Assembly (NCBI GenBank): GCA_022824945.1
Contig: JAJDYX010000057.1
Span: 18,476-82,475 of the forward strand
Direction: 5' to 3'
DNA from: Candidatus Latescibacterota bacterium
Lineage (GTDB): Bacteria > Latescibacterota > UBA2968
Length of the DNA stretch: 64,000 bases
The notes below the pieces were generated by a model, which saw only the letters and a list, made by a program, of their open reading frames with translations, was not told the DNA's origin and did not search any database. How positions within the stretch are numbered: position 1 is the first letter of the stretch; the number at the start of each line of letters is the position of its first letter. Below, one piece after another: positions 54,725 to 62,006 of the stretch. Made by a program: the position numbers and the translations under genes.

Positions 54725-55661
54725 ACGGCGTTCTGTGCAAAATCCACTTGCAACGCTGGATTTGAGTCGGTTTCGCATTGATTCCGAGAGCTTTGTGGGA
54801 CAGACCATTGAATTGGGAACGCGCTTTGAAAAGCTGCCGCCCAATATTGGGGACGCGCTTTTGGGCTTTTTGCGCTTGCAGGGTTTGCACTATGGCAAGC
54901 GCTATCGATCGGGGATTGCAATCAGGCGTGAGAATTTGGAACACGGGGTGCGGCAGGCGCTGATTTCTATGGATCTCGGTTTGGAGTCGCGTGCAGAAAG
55001 TGATTTAAACCGGGCTGTGGATATTATCGCGCAAGGAGATTTTGAGGCGTGCCGAAAACGCGGATATGAGATCGCATTTTTCCGATTGCAAGAAATGGCA
55101 CAGATGTGTCGGGCGATGTTGCTGCGTCCCGAAGTAAAATTTTTGCAGTCTGAATACCAGGCAGTATCCCGCTGGGCAAATGCGGTGCCAGAGACCTGGA
55201 TGCGTCCCCCCGATGACGAGGAAGATGAATCCCAGTTGGTCGATCCAAAACGCGATTACGCGGCTTATCAGGATGCGCTCAGGCGGCTTGCGTTTTTGCG
55301 GTCTATTCCCAGGGCTGCGCTGACCGAGGTAGAAATAGCTGTTGAAGCGCGCACGTATGACGGGTTGCTGCGAAATCTCATTCTGGCACTGGCATTAAAT
55401 ATGGAATCGCTTTTGCCATCGGATGTACAGATTGAGGTGTTTCGCCAGAGGTGCTTTGAAGAGGGAAAGATGAGGGAGGAGGTGCGAAGCAAGGTTTTTG
55501 AACTGATGGATCGGCAACTCGAGGCCAGTGTTGAAGATGCAGAGGATCGCGTGGTGATTCGACGCGAATTTGAGGCAGAAGTTGAATTTTTAGAGGAGGT
55601 GTCCTTCAGCCCTTTCAAAGGGGTCTTTTTGTTGCCAGATCAGCCCGAGGATGACGGGTGA
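54714..55661 (+). CDS. Helical protein of unknown function, partner of the DksA-like gene
   Basis: 315 residues. Three ATG codons in a row (54708, 54711, 54714) follow AGGAGGG; the last has the best spacing. No family recognised with confidence. It is mostly helical, with a long coiled-coil-like stretch near 180-260 (RLAFLRSIPRAALTEVEI, LRNLILALAL) and an acidic C-terminus. It overlaps the upstream gene and may be the second half of what is one long protein elsewhere. A terminator follows at 55684. Confidence 0.5.
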   Translation: MNSERRSVQNPLATLDLSRFRIDSESFVGQTIELGTRFEKLPPNIGDALLGFLRLQGLHYGKRYRSGIAIRRENLEHGVRQALISMDLGLESRAESDLNRAVDIIAQGDFEACRKRGYEIAFFRLQEMAQMCRAMLLRPEVKFLQSEYQAVSRWANAVPETWMRPPDDEEDESQLVDPKRDYAAYQDALRRLAFLRSIPRAALTEVEIAVEARTYDGLLRNLILALALNMESLLPSDVQIEVFRQRCFEEGKMREEVRSKVFELMDRQLEASVEDAEDRVVIRREFEAEVEFLEEVSFSPFKGVFLLPDQPEDDG

Positions 55662-55683
55662 GAGGCACGAGGCATATCTGTGT

Positions 55684-55714
55684 GAAGCGCAGTCCATCAG
55701 GGCTGCGCTTTTTT
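55684..55714 (+). terminator. Intrinsic terminator
   Basis: Stem AAGCGCAGT (55684-55692) with GCTGCGCTT (55702-55710), one wobble, then a T-run to 55714. It separates the DksA-like pair from the sigma factor gene. Confidence 0.8.
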
Positions 55715-55790
55715 AATAACTGGGTGGACTGATCACTTTTTTTGAACCTTCGGGCATTGGGCGGTGTCGATTCCCACAGGAGGATATTTT

Positions 55791-56384
55791 TTGACACCAT
55801 CGGACGCGATTTTAATGCAGCGGATTGTGGCGCGAGATCAAGAGGCTTTTGCGATTCTGTTTGCGCGCTATCAGGCACAGGTGACCGAGAGTCTGCGTTG
55901 GATAACGCGGGATCCGGTCGCTGCAGATGATTTGACACAGGAGGTTTTTCTCAGAGTTTGGAATCGGGCCGATCAATGGTCGGGGCAAGGGTCTTTTCGG
56001 GGATGGTTGTTTCGGATTGCGAGAAATCTGTCACTGAATCAATTGCGAAGCCAAAGTCGCCGTCGCGAACAGCCTCTGGAAATGCCTTCGCTTTACGATG
56101 AAGAGGATGAAGAGCAACCCGTTCCAGGGTGGATGATTGATCGGGCTGCATTGGGACCCGATGTGCAGTTGGAACGCGCTGAACAACGGCGCATTTTGCA
56201 GGCGTTGATCGATGCGTTGCCAGAGGAAAAGCGCGAGGTGTTTCAGATGGTGTACGAAGATGAAGTGGCGCTTCGAGAGGTTGCCGAACAGTTGGCGATT
56301 CCAGAGGGGACAGTGAAATCGCGGCTGTTCCACGCACGCAAGCAACTCGCAGAGGCATGGGGTCGGAGGTATGGGAGAGGGTAA
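55791..56384 (+). CDS. ECF-type RNA polymerase sigma factor
   Basis: 197 residues from TTG 55791, chosen because AGGAGG lies 7 bp upstream (55778-55783). Region 2 is LFARYQAQVTESLRWITRD followed by DDLTQEVFLRVWNRADQW and RGWLFRIARNLSLNQLRS; region 4 is LPEEKREVFQMVYEDEVALR with the HTH VAEQLAIPEGTVKSRLFHAR. An acidic 25-residue linker joins them. No anti-sigma gene is adjacent. The downstream genes are an ABC exporter and the fused RNA polymerase. It could direct either the main polymerase or the compact one; the latter lacks obvious sigma-binding elements. Confidence 0.9.
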   Translation: MTPSDAILMQRIVARDQEAFAILFARYQAQVTESLRWITRDPVAADDLTQEVFLRVWNRADQWSGQGSFRGWLFRIARNLSLNQLRSQSRRREQPLEMPSLYDEEDEEQPVPGWMIDRAALGPDVQLERAEQRRILQALIDALPEEKREVFQMVYEDEVALREVAEQLAIPEGTVKSRLFHARKQLAEAWGRRYGRG

Positions 56385-56442
56385 AACTGGTCGTTGAACG
56401 GGTCTGAGAAACGACCCGTTGTACATCATCCTCAGACCAGTT
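56385..56442 (+). promoter_or_regulatory. Leader with mutually exclusive hairpins before the ABC exporter
   Basis: Starting at the base after the sigma-factor stop, three perfect 8-bp pairings are possible. AACTGGTC (56385-56392) pairs with GACCAGTT (56435-56442), AACGGGTC (56397-56404) with GACCCGTT (56413-56420), and GGTCTGAG (56401-56408) with CTCAGACC (56431-56438). The first two are compatible; the third excludes both. No T-run follows. It could be an RNA switch or processing element. Confidence 0.5.
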
Positions 56443-56476
56443 CACAGACGAGTGTATTGTCTTTTACGGAGGGATT

Positions 56477-58270
56477 ATGCTAACAGGACTCTCATATTAC
56501 TTAGCTACAGACACAGGGAAGATTGTTCTGGCGAAGCTCTTAGAAAAAAAGTGGCGCGTAGTTTTGACTCTCTTAACAATGCTAATCGCTGTGGTGCCCG
56601 CTCTGTTTGTTCCCGTCATCTATAGGATCCTGATTGATCAAGCGATTCCAGATAGAGATATGCAACTCAGTGTCTATTGCATTTTGGGGGTCGTGCTGAT
56701 CCCACTTTTGGGCTTGGCCATAACTTATGGGCATGAGTATCTCCGTGTCTGGATTGGGGAACAGGTATCAAGAGGATTAAGGAAGTCTGCTTTTGAGCAC
56801 GTTATCAGATCAAGAGTTGAGGATATACAAGGGATACCGACCGCTGACCTCAGTTATCGGATAAATATTGAGTCAGCGAAAATCGGCGAGATGTTTATCT
56901 CTCAACGTGTCTTGCCACTCGCACATAGCGGGATAAATCTGCTCGGTATTTTGGGAATGATGCTCTGGATGGATTACAAGCTGACCGCTGTCGCAATGGT
57001 TGCAGTTCCGGTTACATTTGCAATCACCCGGAAGCTTACCAGAAAGTCCGAAGCCCTGGATAGACCTTTTTCAGATCACGTAGAGAGGGGAAACAGATTT
57101 CTCCAGGAGACATTTGCTGGCATAAAGACAGTGCGATCTCTTTCCGGCGAATCTCGAGAAAGACGCTTCTGGCAAGATTGGCTGCGACAGCACAAGACCC
57201 TGAAGCTCAAAACGATTGCTTTTCATCACATTGTTGTTGCCTTTCCCAATGAGGTTATAAATAGCGTCGTTATCGGGATTCTTTTCGGTTTTGGGGCATT
57301 CGGAATCATGAATGGCAGTATGTCGATAGGGACATTGGTTGCATTTATGGCGTACGTCCCCAGAGCGTATGCCGCTTTAAAAGGTGCTTTCTCTGTCTAT
57401 ATAGATCTACATAGAGTCAAGATTTCTTTTGACAAGCTCAATGATGTGCTGAAGATGAGAAGGGAGGAGACAATTGCTGATCGACCTGGTGCGGTACTTG
57501 ATGCCGATAGGAGGGTGCATATTGCTTTTAAAAACGTCTCATTTGGATACAATCGCGGATTCGCAATCAGGAACATGACTTTTGAAATAAAGGAAGGAGA
57601 GTTCATTGGTATCGTCGGTCCCAGCGGGGGGGGAAAGAGCACAATTTTTGATTTGCTTCTGCGATTCTACGAACCTGATTCAGGAAAGATCCTGCTTGGT
57701 GAACTTGAGGTTTCTAAGCTGCCTCCTGAGTACGTGCGGGACCATCTATGTCTTATCCCGCAAGATCCGTTTCTCTGGAATACAACTATTGGAAGAAATA
57801 TTCTATACCCAATGGAACCCAATGGTGCGACTTATGATGTAATGACAAAGGCTTCAGGGCAGGCGCAAATACATCGTGATATTTTGGAATTCCCGGATCA
57901 ATACGAGACAATTGTTGGAGAAAATGGGCAATCTCTATCGGGCGGCGAGCGGCAAAGAATCGCGATTGCGCGTGCATTTGTCCGAAGGCCAAATGTGCTG
58001 TTGATAGATGAGGGGACAGCATCTTTGGATGCACTTACAGAGGCAAGTGTAAAAACAGCATTGGAGCAATTGAGAAAGGGGAAGACCACGCTGGTTATCG
58101 CACACCGCTTGTCAACAATACTCGATGCTGATCGAATCCTGGTGGTTGGTAAAAATGGTGAGCTTGTAGAGGAAGGCACGGTCTCACAACTCATTGATCA
58201 ACGTGGGCTATTTTCCGAAATGTATAAAGCCCAGTATGATGAGAGGTTCTTTGAAATGCGGGAGAGTTAG
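56477..58270 (+). CDS. ABC exporter, fused permease and ATPase
   Basis: 597-residue MsbA/BmrA-type half transporter. ATG 56477 with GGAGGG upstream. Six transmembrane helices (about 20-310), then the nucleotide-binding domain: Walker A GPSGGGKST near 382, Q-loop LIPQDPFLW, signature LSGGERQR near 487, Walker B VLLIDEGTASLD near 507, and H-loop IAHRLST near 541. All catalytic residues are intact. Substrate unknown; lipids, peptides or drugs are usual. It lies between the ECF sigma factor and the fused RNA polymerase on the same strand (42 bp to the latter). Confidence 0.9.
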   Translation: MLTGLSYYLATDTGKIVLAKLLEKKWRVVLTLLTMLIAVVPALFVPVIYRILIDQAIPDRDMQLSVYCILGVVLIPLLGLAITYGHEYLRVWIGEQVSRGLRKSAFEHVIRSRVEDIQGIPTADLSYRINIESAKIGEMFISQRVLPLAHSGINLLGILGMMLWMDYKLTAVAMVAVPVTFAITRKLTRKSEALDRPFSDHVERGNRFLQETFAGIKTVRSLSGESRERRFWQDWLRQHKTLKLKTIAFHHIVVAFPNEVINSVVIGILFGFGAFGIMNGSMSIGTLVAFMAYVPRAYAALKGAFSVYIDLHRVKISFDKLNDVLKMRREETIADRPGAVLDADRRVHIAFKNVSFGYNRGFAIRNMTFEIKEGEFIGIVGPSGGGKSTIFDLLLRFYEPDSGKILLGELEVSKLPPEYVRDHLCLIPQDPFLWNTTIGRNILYPMEPNGATYDVMTKASGQAQIHRDILEFPDQYETIVGENGQSLSGGERQRIAIARAFVRRPNVLLIDEGTASLDALTEASVKTALEQLRKGKTTLVIAHRLSTILDADRILVVGKNGELVEEGTVSQLIDQRGLFSEMYKAQYDERFFEMRES

Positions 58271-58312
58271 GATTGTATTTATTCTCCCCTTTAATGAAAT
58301 AGGAGGAATTTG

Positions 58313-61300
58313 ATGAGTCTTTCAGTGAAAGCGCCGTGGCATAAAATTTCATGGGATGAATTTGTTCAAAAGGAGTTGCCCGAATTGTTGGCAGATCGGG
58401 TATCGCTGGCGGGGTATCGGGTGGTGTCGGTGGATGAGTACACATGCGAATTGCATCTTGCGGTTCAGGGCGGACAAGAGGTCGTGTACAAAAATATCCC
58501 TCAGCCCGACGAGTGGGGGCGGTTTAAGGTAGATGGCTTTTTTCGCACGGTGGTTCCCGCGCCGACTGAGGTGGATTTGGCGCGTGCTGAAATTCGATGT
58601 GTGGGCGAGCAATTGCGCGATTATATTGCCGAGCGGTTGGAAAATATGCCAGAGATGTTGGAAGAAGCAGTTGGAACCTGGATGCCGTTGGGAGATTGGA
58701 TTCACACATTTTTTATGGAAGAACCCACATCGCAGTATTTGCAGGCGACCAATTTGCAGGATATGTACGTTCATTTGCGGCGGGTGACGTTGATCCCAAT
58801 TATCGGTGAGGCTGATGAGGGGGTAGAAAATTACTATCATCCGTCGCACGATGGGCGCGTTTGTCCTTATTGTACACCTGAGGGACCGAATCTCGCGCGG
58901 ATTTTAGAGGTGGCTCAGGGAGCGACTATTCGCGATGGCAAGCTGGTGATTGAAGATGATGCGCCTGAAAAGCGGCTGGGTATAGGTGCTTCGGTGGTTC
59001 CGTTTTTGGAACACAATGATACCAATCGCGTTTTGATGGGTGTGAATATGATGCGGCAGTGGATTGGTGCGCCGGGTCCCGATATGCAGCGCGATGAGCA
59101 GGGCGTGTGGCACGCGTATCACGCACAATATGACGGTAAGGTACTAGAGTCGGAACCCGCGCTGGTGCAAACGGGGTGTGAACCGCGCGATCCGCATTTC
59201 TGGACGGGGTACAATTTGCTGACTGCGTTTATGGCGTGGAATGGGGATACACACGAAGATGCAGTTGTGATCAGCGAATCGGCGGCGAACCGGATGATGT
59301 TGCCCAATCGCGTTGCGCCGGGCGATAAACTGAGTAATCGGCACGGTTTTAAGGGTGTAGTGTCGCGTATTGTGCGGGATGAAGAGATGCCCAAGTTGTC
59401 GGATGGCACGCCTGTGGAGCTTATTGTGAGTGTGTGTGGCTTGCCGTCGCGGTTGAATATTGGGCAGGTGCGCGAAGCTGTGGCCGGGCGCATTGCAAAG
59501 GCCGAGGGAGAGCCGGTTATTATTCCCGTGCTCAGTGCGCCCAAGGACGATGAGATACGCGCTCGTTTGAGTGCTTCATGGCTGGCAGAAGATGGCATGG
59601 AGACGCTGACGTTAAATGGGGAAACGCTGCCGCGTCGCACCACTGTGGGGTGGGTGTATTGGGGGCGCACGTTGCATCTGGCGGCAGATAAAATTTATAT
59701 GGGTGTAAAGCCGGGGCAACGCGATCAAGGGTTGGGTGAGACGGAGTTTTTGGCGTTGCGAGAAGTGGGTGCTTTGGGGGTGATTGGCGATTTGTTCAAT
59801 ACGTGCGCGGTGGATCGAGATGATGCCGATACTCTGGTCGAACGCCTTGTTGCGGGGCCTGTGGCTCCCGCTACGACATCCCCTCAGTTTGATGAGCTAA
59901 TTGGGCATTTGTCAAAAGGTGGGGTGGCTGTTGCGCTGGATGAACGCGGTGCCGAGTTTTCGTTGAAGCGCGATGGGGATGTCGCGCTTGCGCGTTCGGT
60001 TCCCCATCCGTGGCTGCCGGGGCATTCGTTGACTCATGTGAGTGGGGGAGATGTGCCCGGAGCATTGCGGGAAGCCAATGAGCGATTGGAGGAGATGATT
60101 GCCAATGGCGCACCAGATATATTGGTGGATCGCGCGATTGAGACGCTGTCTGAGCGGGTTCGTGCATTTTGCGAGTTGCCGCGTTTGCAATTTCAGGCGC
60201 GCGCGTTGTTCAGTGGGCGTTCGGTGACTGTACCTGCGCCCGAATTGAGATACGATCAGGTCGGTGTGCCCGAAGAAATGGCGTGGACATTGTTTGGGCC
60301 GTTTGCTGCGCGAGAGGTGGGGGCTGAAGAAGTGGATAGGCGGTCAAAAAAAGCGGAGGAAGCTCTGGATGCGGCTATGGCTGGGTTATGGACTGTGGTG
60401 CTTCGCAATCCCGCGTTTTCGCCAATGGCTTTTGTGGGGTGTCGTCCGGTGCGCGTGGAAGGTGATGCTGTGCGTGTGTGTGTGGCGATTTGTAAGATGA
60501 TGAATTTGGATTTTGATGGCGATCAAGTGGCGATTTTTGTGCCAGTGACTGAAGAGGGACAGCGGTCGGCTGAAGAACATCTGTCGGCAGTGGCGCACCT
60601 GAATCGGGATCCGGGTCTGATTACACGGGAGAAGGTACACCCGATGCACGACGCGCTGTTTGGCCTGGCGTATATGAGTATGACGGATGAGGGATTGCAG
60701 GAGATTGCGGCGATTGTCGGCGATGAGGTTGAGCGAAAGGGGTTGTTTGTCGATAAGTATCAGGTGATGGGCTGGATGGCGGATGTGATGGCGCGCGATG
60801 GTGCGAAGGCGGCATTGGATCTGTCTGCGCGATTGTGGGATAGAGGGTTTGATGCCGCGCGCAAGACAGGGGCGTCGATGAGTGCGTTTATCGGTTCTTC
60901 GCTCGATTGGCCCGATCCGCCAGAGGGCGACGATCCAGATGTCTGGCGCGATTATCCCGATGAGGTGTCGGCTGTGCTGGCGCGATTTCGCGGATATGAC
61001 GATGATGATCTCGGGATTCCCGCGCTTCTGGTGGAATGCGGCGCGCGTGCCAATTGGCAGCAGGTCAGGCTTTATGTGGCTCCCCAGGGCGTGACGCGGA
61101 ATGATCAGGGTGGGTTTACGCCCCTGAAGCACGGTTTTCGGGAGGGGCTGACGCCAGAGGAGCTTTTTGCGCGGGCGATTGGTGCGCGCTGGGGGTTGGC
61201 AAATGCGCTGGCGGAGATGATAGCAATTCAGAGTGATCTGGAAACGCAAAGTGCGCCCGGTGGGTATGGCGTTTTGGCGCGTGCGCGCAGGTCGGAGACG

Positions 61301-61399
61301 CCGGGTGTGGTATTTGCCCGCGCAGCGCAAAAGGGCGAGCGCGATCCGCTGACGGATGAGTATAGTCGGTTATTTGTGGGGATGCCGATAGAAGTGTGA
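58313..61399 (+). CDS. Compact RNA polymerase: beta and beta-prime catalytic cores fused in one chain
   Basis: 1028 residues from ATG 58313 with AGGAGG 6 bp upstream. Residues 1-510 are beta-like: HPSHDGR and CTPEGPN (176-193), VVPFLEHNDTNRVLMG (228-243), AFMAWNGDTHEDAVVISES (305-323), KLSNRHGFKG with catalytic-type Lys339/Lys347, PSRLNIGQ (378-385) and GLGETEFLALREVGA (473-487). Residues 585-990 are beta-prime-like: REANERLEEMI, APDILVD, SGRSV (634-638), PELRYDQVGVPEEMA (643-657), NLDFDGD with Asp733/735/737 that hold the catalytic Mg, ECGARANWQQVR as bridge-helix entry (908-919) and GFREGLTPEELF with GARWGLANAL. Missing: the beta flap (about 12 residues join SES to KLSNRHG), the beta-prime N-terminal clamp coiled coil, and the GxPGTQLTMRTFH trigger loop with the C-terminal jaw. 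Full-length bacterial fusions (Helicobacter, Wolbachia) are about 2900 residues; compact fusions are known from yeast linear plasmids. I infer a divergent, probably active polymerase with a special template or promoter set. Confidence 0.88.
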   Translation: MSLSVKAPWHKISWDEFVQKELPELLADRVSLAGYRVVSVDEYTCELHLAVQGGQEVVYKNIPQPDEWGRFKVDGFFRTVVPAPTEVDLARAEIRCVGEQLRDYIAERLENMPEMLEEAVGTWMPLGDWIHTFFMEEPTSQYLQATNLQDMYVHLRRVTLIPIIGEADEGVENYYHPSHDGRVCPYCTPEGPNLARILEVAQGATIRDGKLVIEDDAPEKRLGIGASVVPFLEHNDTNRVLMGVNMMRQWIGAPGPDMQRDEQGVWHAYHAQYDGKVLESEPALVQTGCEPRDPHFWTGYNLLTAFMAWNGDTHEDAVVISESAANRMMLPNRVAPGDKLSNRHGFKGVVSRIVRDEEMPKLSDGTPVELIVSVCGLPSRLNIGQVREAVAGRIAKAEGEPVIIPVLSAPKDDEIRARLSASWLAEDGMETLTLNGETLPRRTTVGWVYWGRTLHLAADKIYMGVKPGQRDQGLGETEFLALREVGALGVIGDLFNTCAVDRDDADTLVERLVAGPVAPATTSPQFDELIGHLSKGGVAVALDERGAEFSLKRDGDVALARSVPHPWLPGHSLTHVSGGDVPGALREANERLEEMIANGAPDILVDRAIETLSERVRAFCELPRLQFQARALFSGRSVTVPAPELRYDQVGVPEEMAWTLFGPFAAREVGAEEVDRRSKKAEEALDAAMAGLWTVVLRNPAFSPMAFVGCRPVRVEGDAVRVCVAICKMMNLDFDGDQVAIFVPVTEEGQRSAEEHLSAVAHLNRDPGLITREKVHPMHDALFGLAYMSMTDEGLQEIAAIVGDEVERKGLFVDKYQVMGWMADVMARDGAKAALDLSARLWDRGFDAARKTGASMSAFIGSSLDWPDPPEGDDPDVWRDYPDEVSAVLARFRGYDDDDLGIPALLVECGARANWQQVRLYVAPQGVTRNDQGGFTPLKHGFREGLTPEELFARAIGARWGLANALAEMIAIQSDLETQSAPGGYGVLARARRSETPGVVFARAAQKGERDPLTDEYSRLFVGMPIEV

Positions 61400-61493
61400 A
61401 GGTAGAAGTGTGAAGGTAGAAGTGTGATGAAGCACCCGCCTTTAGGCGGTGTGGGGTGGCTTTCTCACTTCTTACTTTTCACTTCACACTTCT
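61389..61493. repeat. Triplicated 14-bp repeat across the polymerase stop codon, plus inverted copy
   Basis: The unit TAGAAGTGTGAAGG occurs at 61389-61402 and 61403-61416, with a third imperfect copy at 61417-61430. The first unit contains the stop codon of the polymerase gene. An inverted match (ACTTCACACTTCT) lies at 61481-61493, so long hairpins can form between them. Looks like slippage or repeat expansion at a gene end. Confidence 0.75.
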
Positions 61494-61496
61494 CAG

Positions 61497-61532
61497 GAGC
61501 GGTGGGTTTTTGCAACCTGCCGCTCTTTTTTT
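61497..61532 (+). terminator. Strong intrinsic terminator after the fused polymerase
   Basis: A 12-bp stem with two wobbles (61497-61508 with 61514-61525) followed by seven T (61526-61532). Confidence 0.88.
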
Positions 61533-61554
61533 GTTTAAAAGATGAATTTTTTTC

Positions 61555-61602
61555 TTGACTCCTCCTAATTAATTCGTCATATTACTAAAAATTTAGTAAT
61601 AT
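61555..61602 (+). promoter_or_regulatory. Promoter overlapped by a BlaI-type operator
   Basis: TTGACT at 61555-61560, 17-bp spacer and CATATT at 61578-61583. The palindrome ATATTACTAAA-AA-TTTAGTAATAT (61579-61602, perfect 11-bp arms) covers the -10 and start site, as expected for autorepression by the BlaI/MecI-type protein encoded just after it. Confidence 0.8.
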
Positions 61603-61619
61603 TTTTCAAGGAGGGTCTT

Positions 61620-62006
61620 ATGGCTGCGAAGAAACGACTATCTGAAGCCGAGTGGGAGGTGATGGATGGCGTGTGGCATCTCGACGGGCAGGTTACGGTG
61701 CGCGATGTTGTCGATTACCTGTATCCCAATCGTGAGAAGGCTTATACGACTGTGCAGACGATTATGAATATTCTGTTTGAAAAGGGTGTGCTCAATCGGC
61801 AGAAGATCGGTCCAGTGAATGTGTACAAATCGGCTCTGTCGCGGAAAGATTCGGCGCAGGCGGAGACGCGCACGCTGGTGTCGCGTATGTTCGAGGGATC
61901 CTTTGGGGCGCTGGCGACCTATCTCGTGGATTCGGGTGAACTTTCGCAGAAGGAGCTGGATGAGTTGCGCGTGCTGATTGAGGCGAAGGAGAAGGGAGGC
62001 ACGTAA
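61620..62006 (+). CDS. BlaI/MecI/CopY-family repressor
   Basis: 128-residue winged-helix repressor. ATG 61620 with AAGGAGGG upstream. The N-terminal HTH domain (LSEAEWEVMDGVWHLDG, VRDVVDYLYP, YTTVQTIMNILFEKGVL) is followed by a dimerisation and cleavage region (TLVSRMFEGSFGALATYLVD). It should bind the palindrome over its own promoter. It overlaps the M56 peptidase gene by one base (TAATG). In staphylococci BlaR1 cleaves BlaI on beta-lactam detection; here the signal is unknown. Confidence 0.93.
   Translation: MAAKKRLSEAEWEVMDGVWHLDGQVTVRDVVDYLYPNREKAYTTVQTIMNILFEKGVLNRQKIGPVNVYKSALSRKDSAQAETRTLVSRMFEGSFGALATYLVDSGELSQKELDELRVLIEAKEKGGT

Noticed and set aside
55740..55775. ECF-type autoregulatory promoter before the sigma factor
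   Set aside because: TGAACCT and GTGTC can be lined up at 14 bp, but the match is too weak to support.
60386..61330. Long minus-strand open frame inside the polymerase gene
   Set aside because: It has no recognisable motifs and no ribosome site, and the plus-strand frame carries clear RNAP motifs.
58313..61399. Ordinary rpoB or rpoC fragment, or an assembly join of both
   Set aside because: The frame is open throughout, the beta and beta-prime motifs are shortened in a consistent way, and flanking genes are not those of a normal rplL-rpoB-rpoC locus.
61389..61430. CRISPR-like repeats
   Set aside because: The units are only 14 bp and directly adjacent without spacers, and no cas genes are present.
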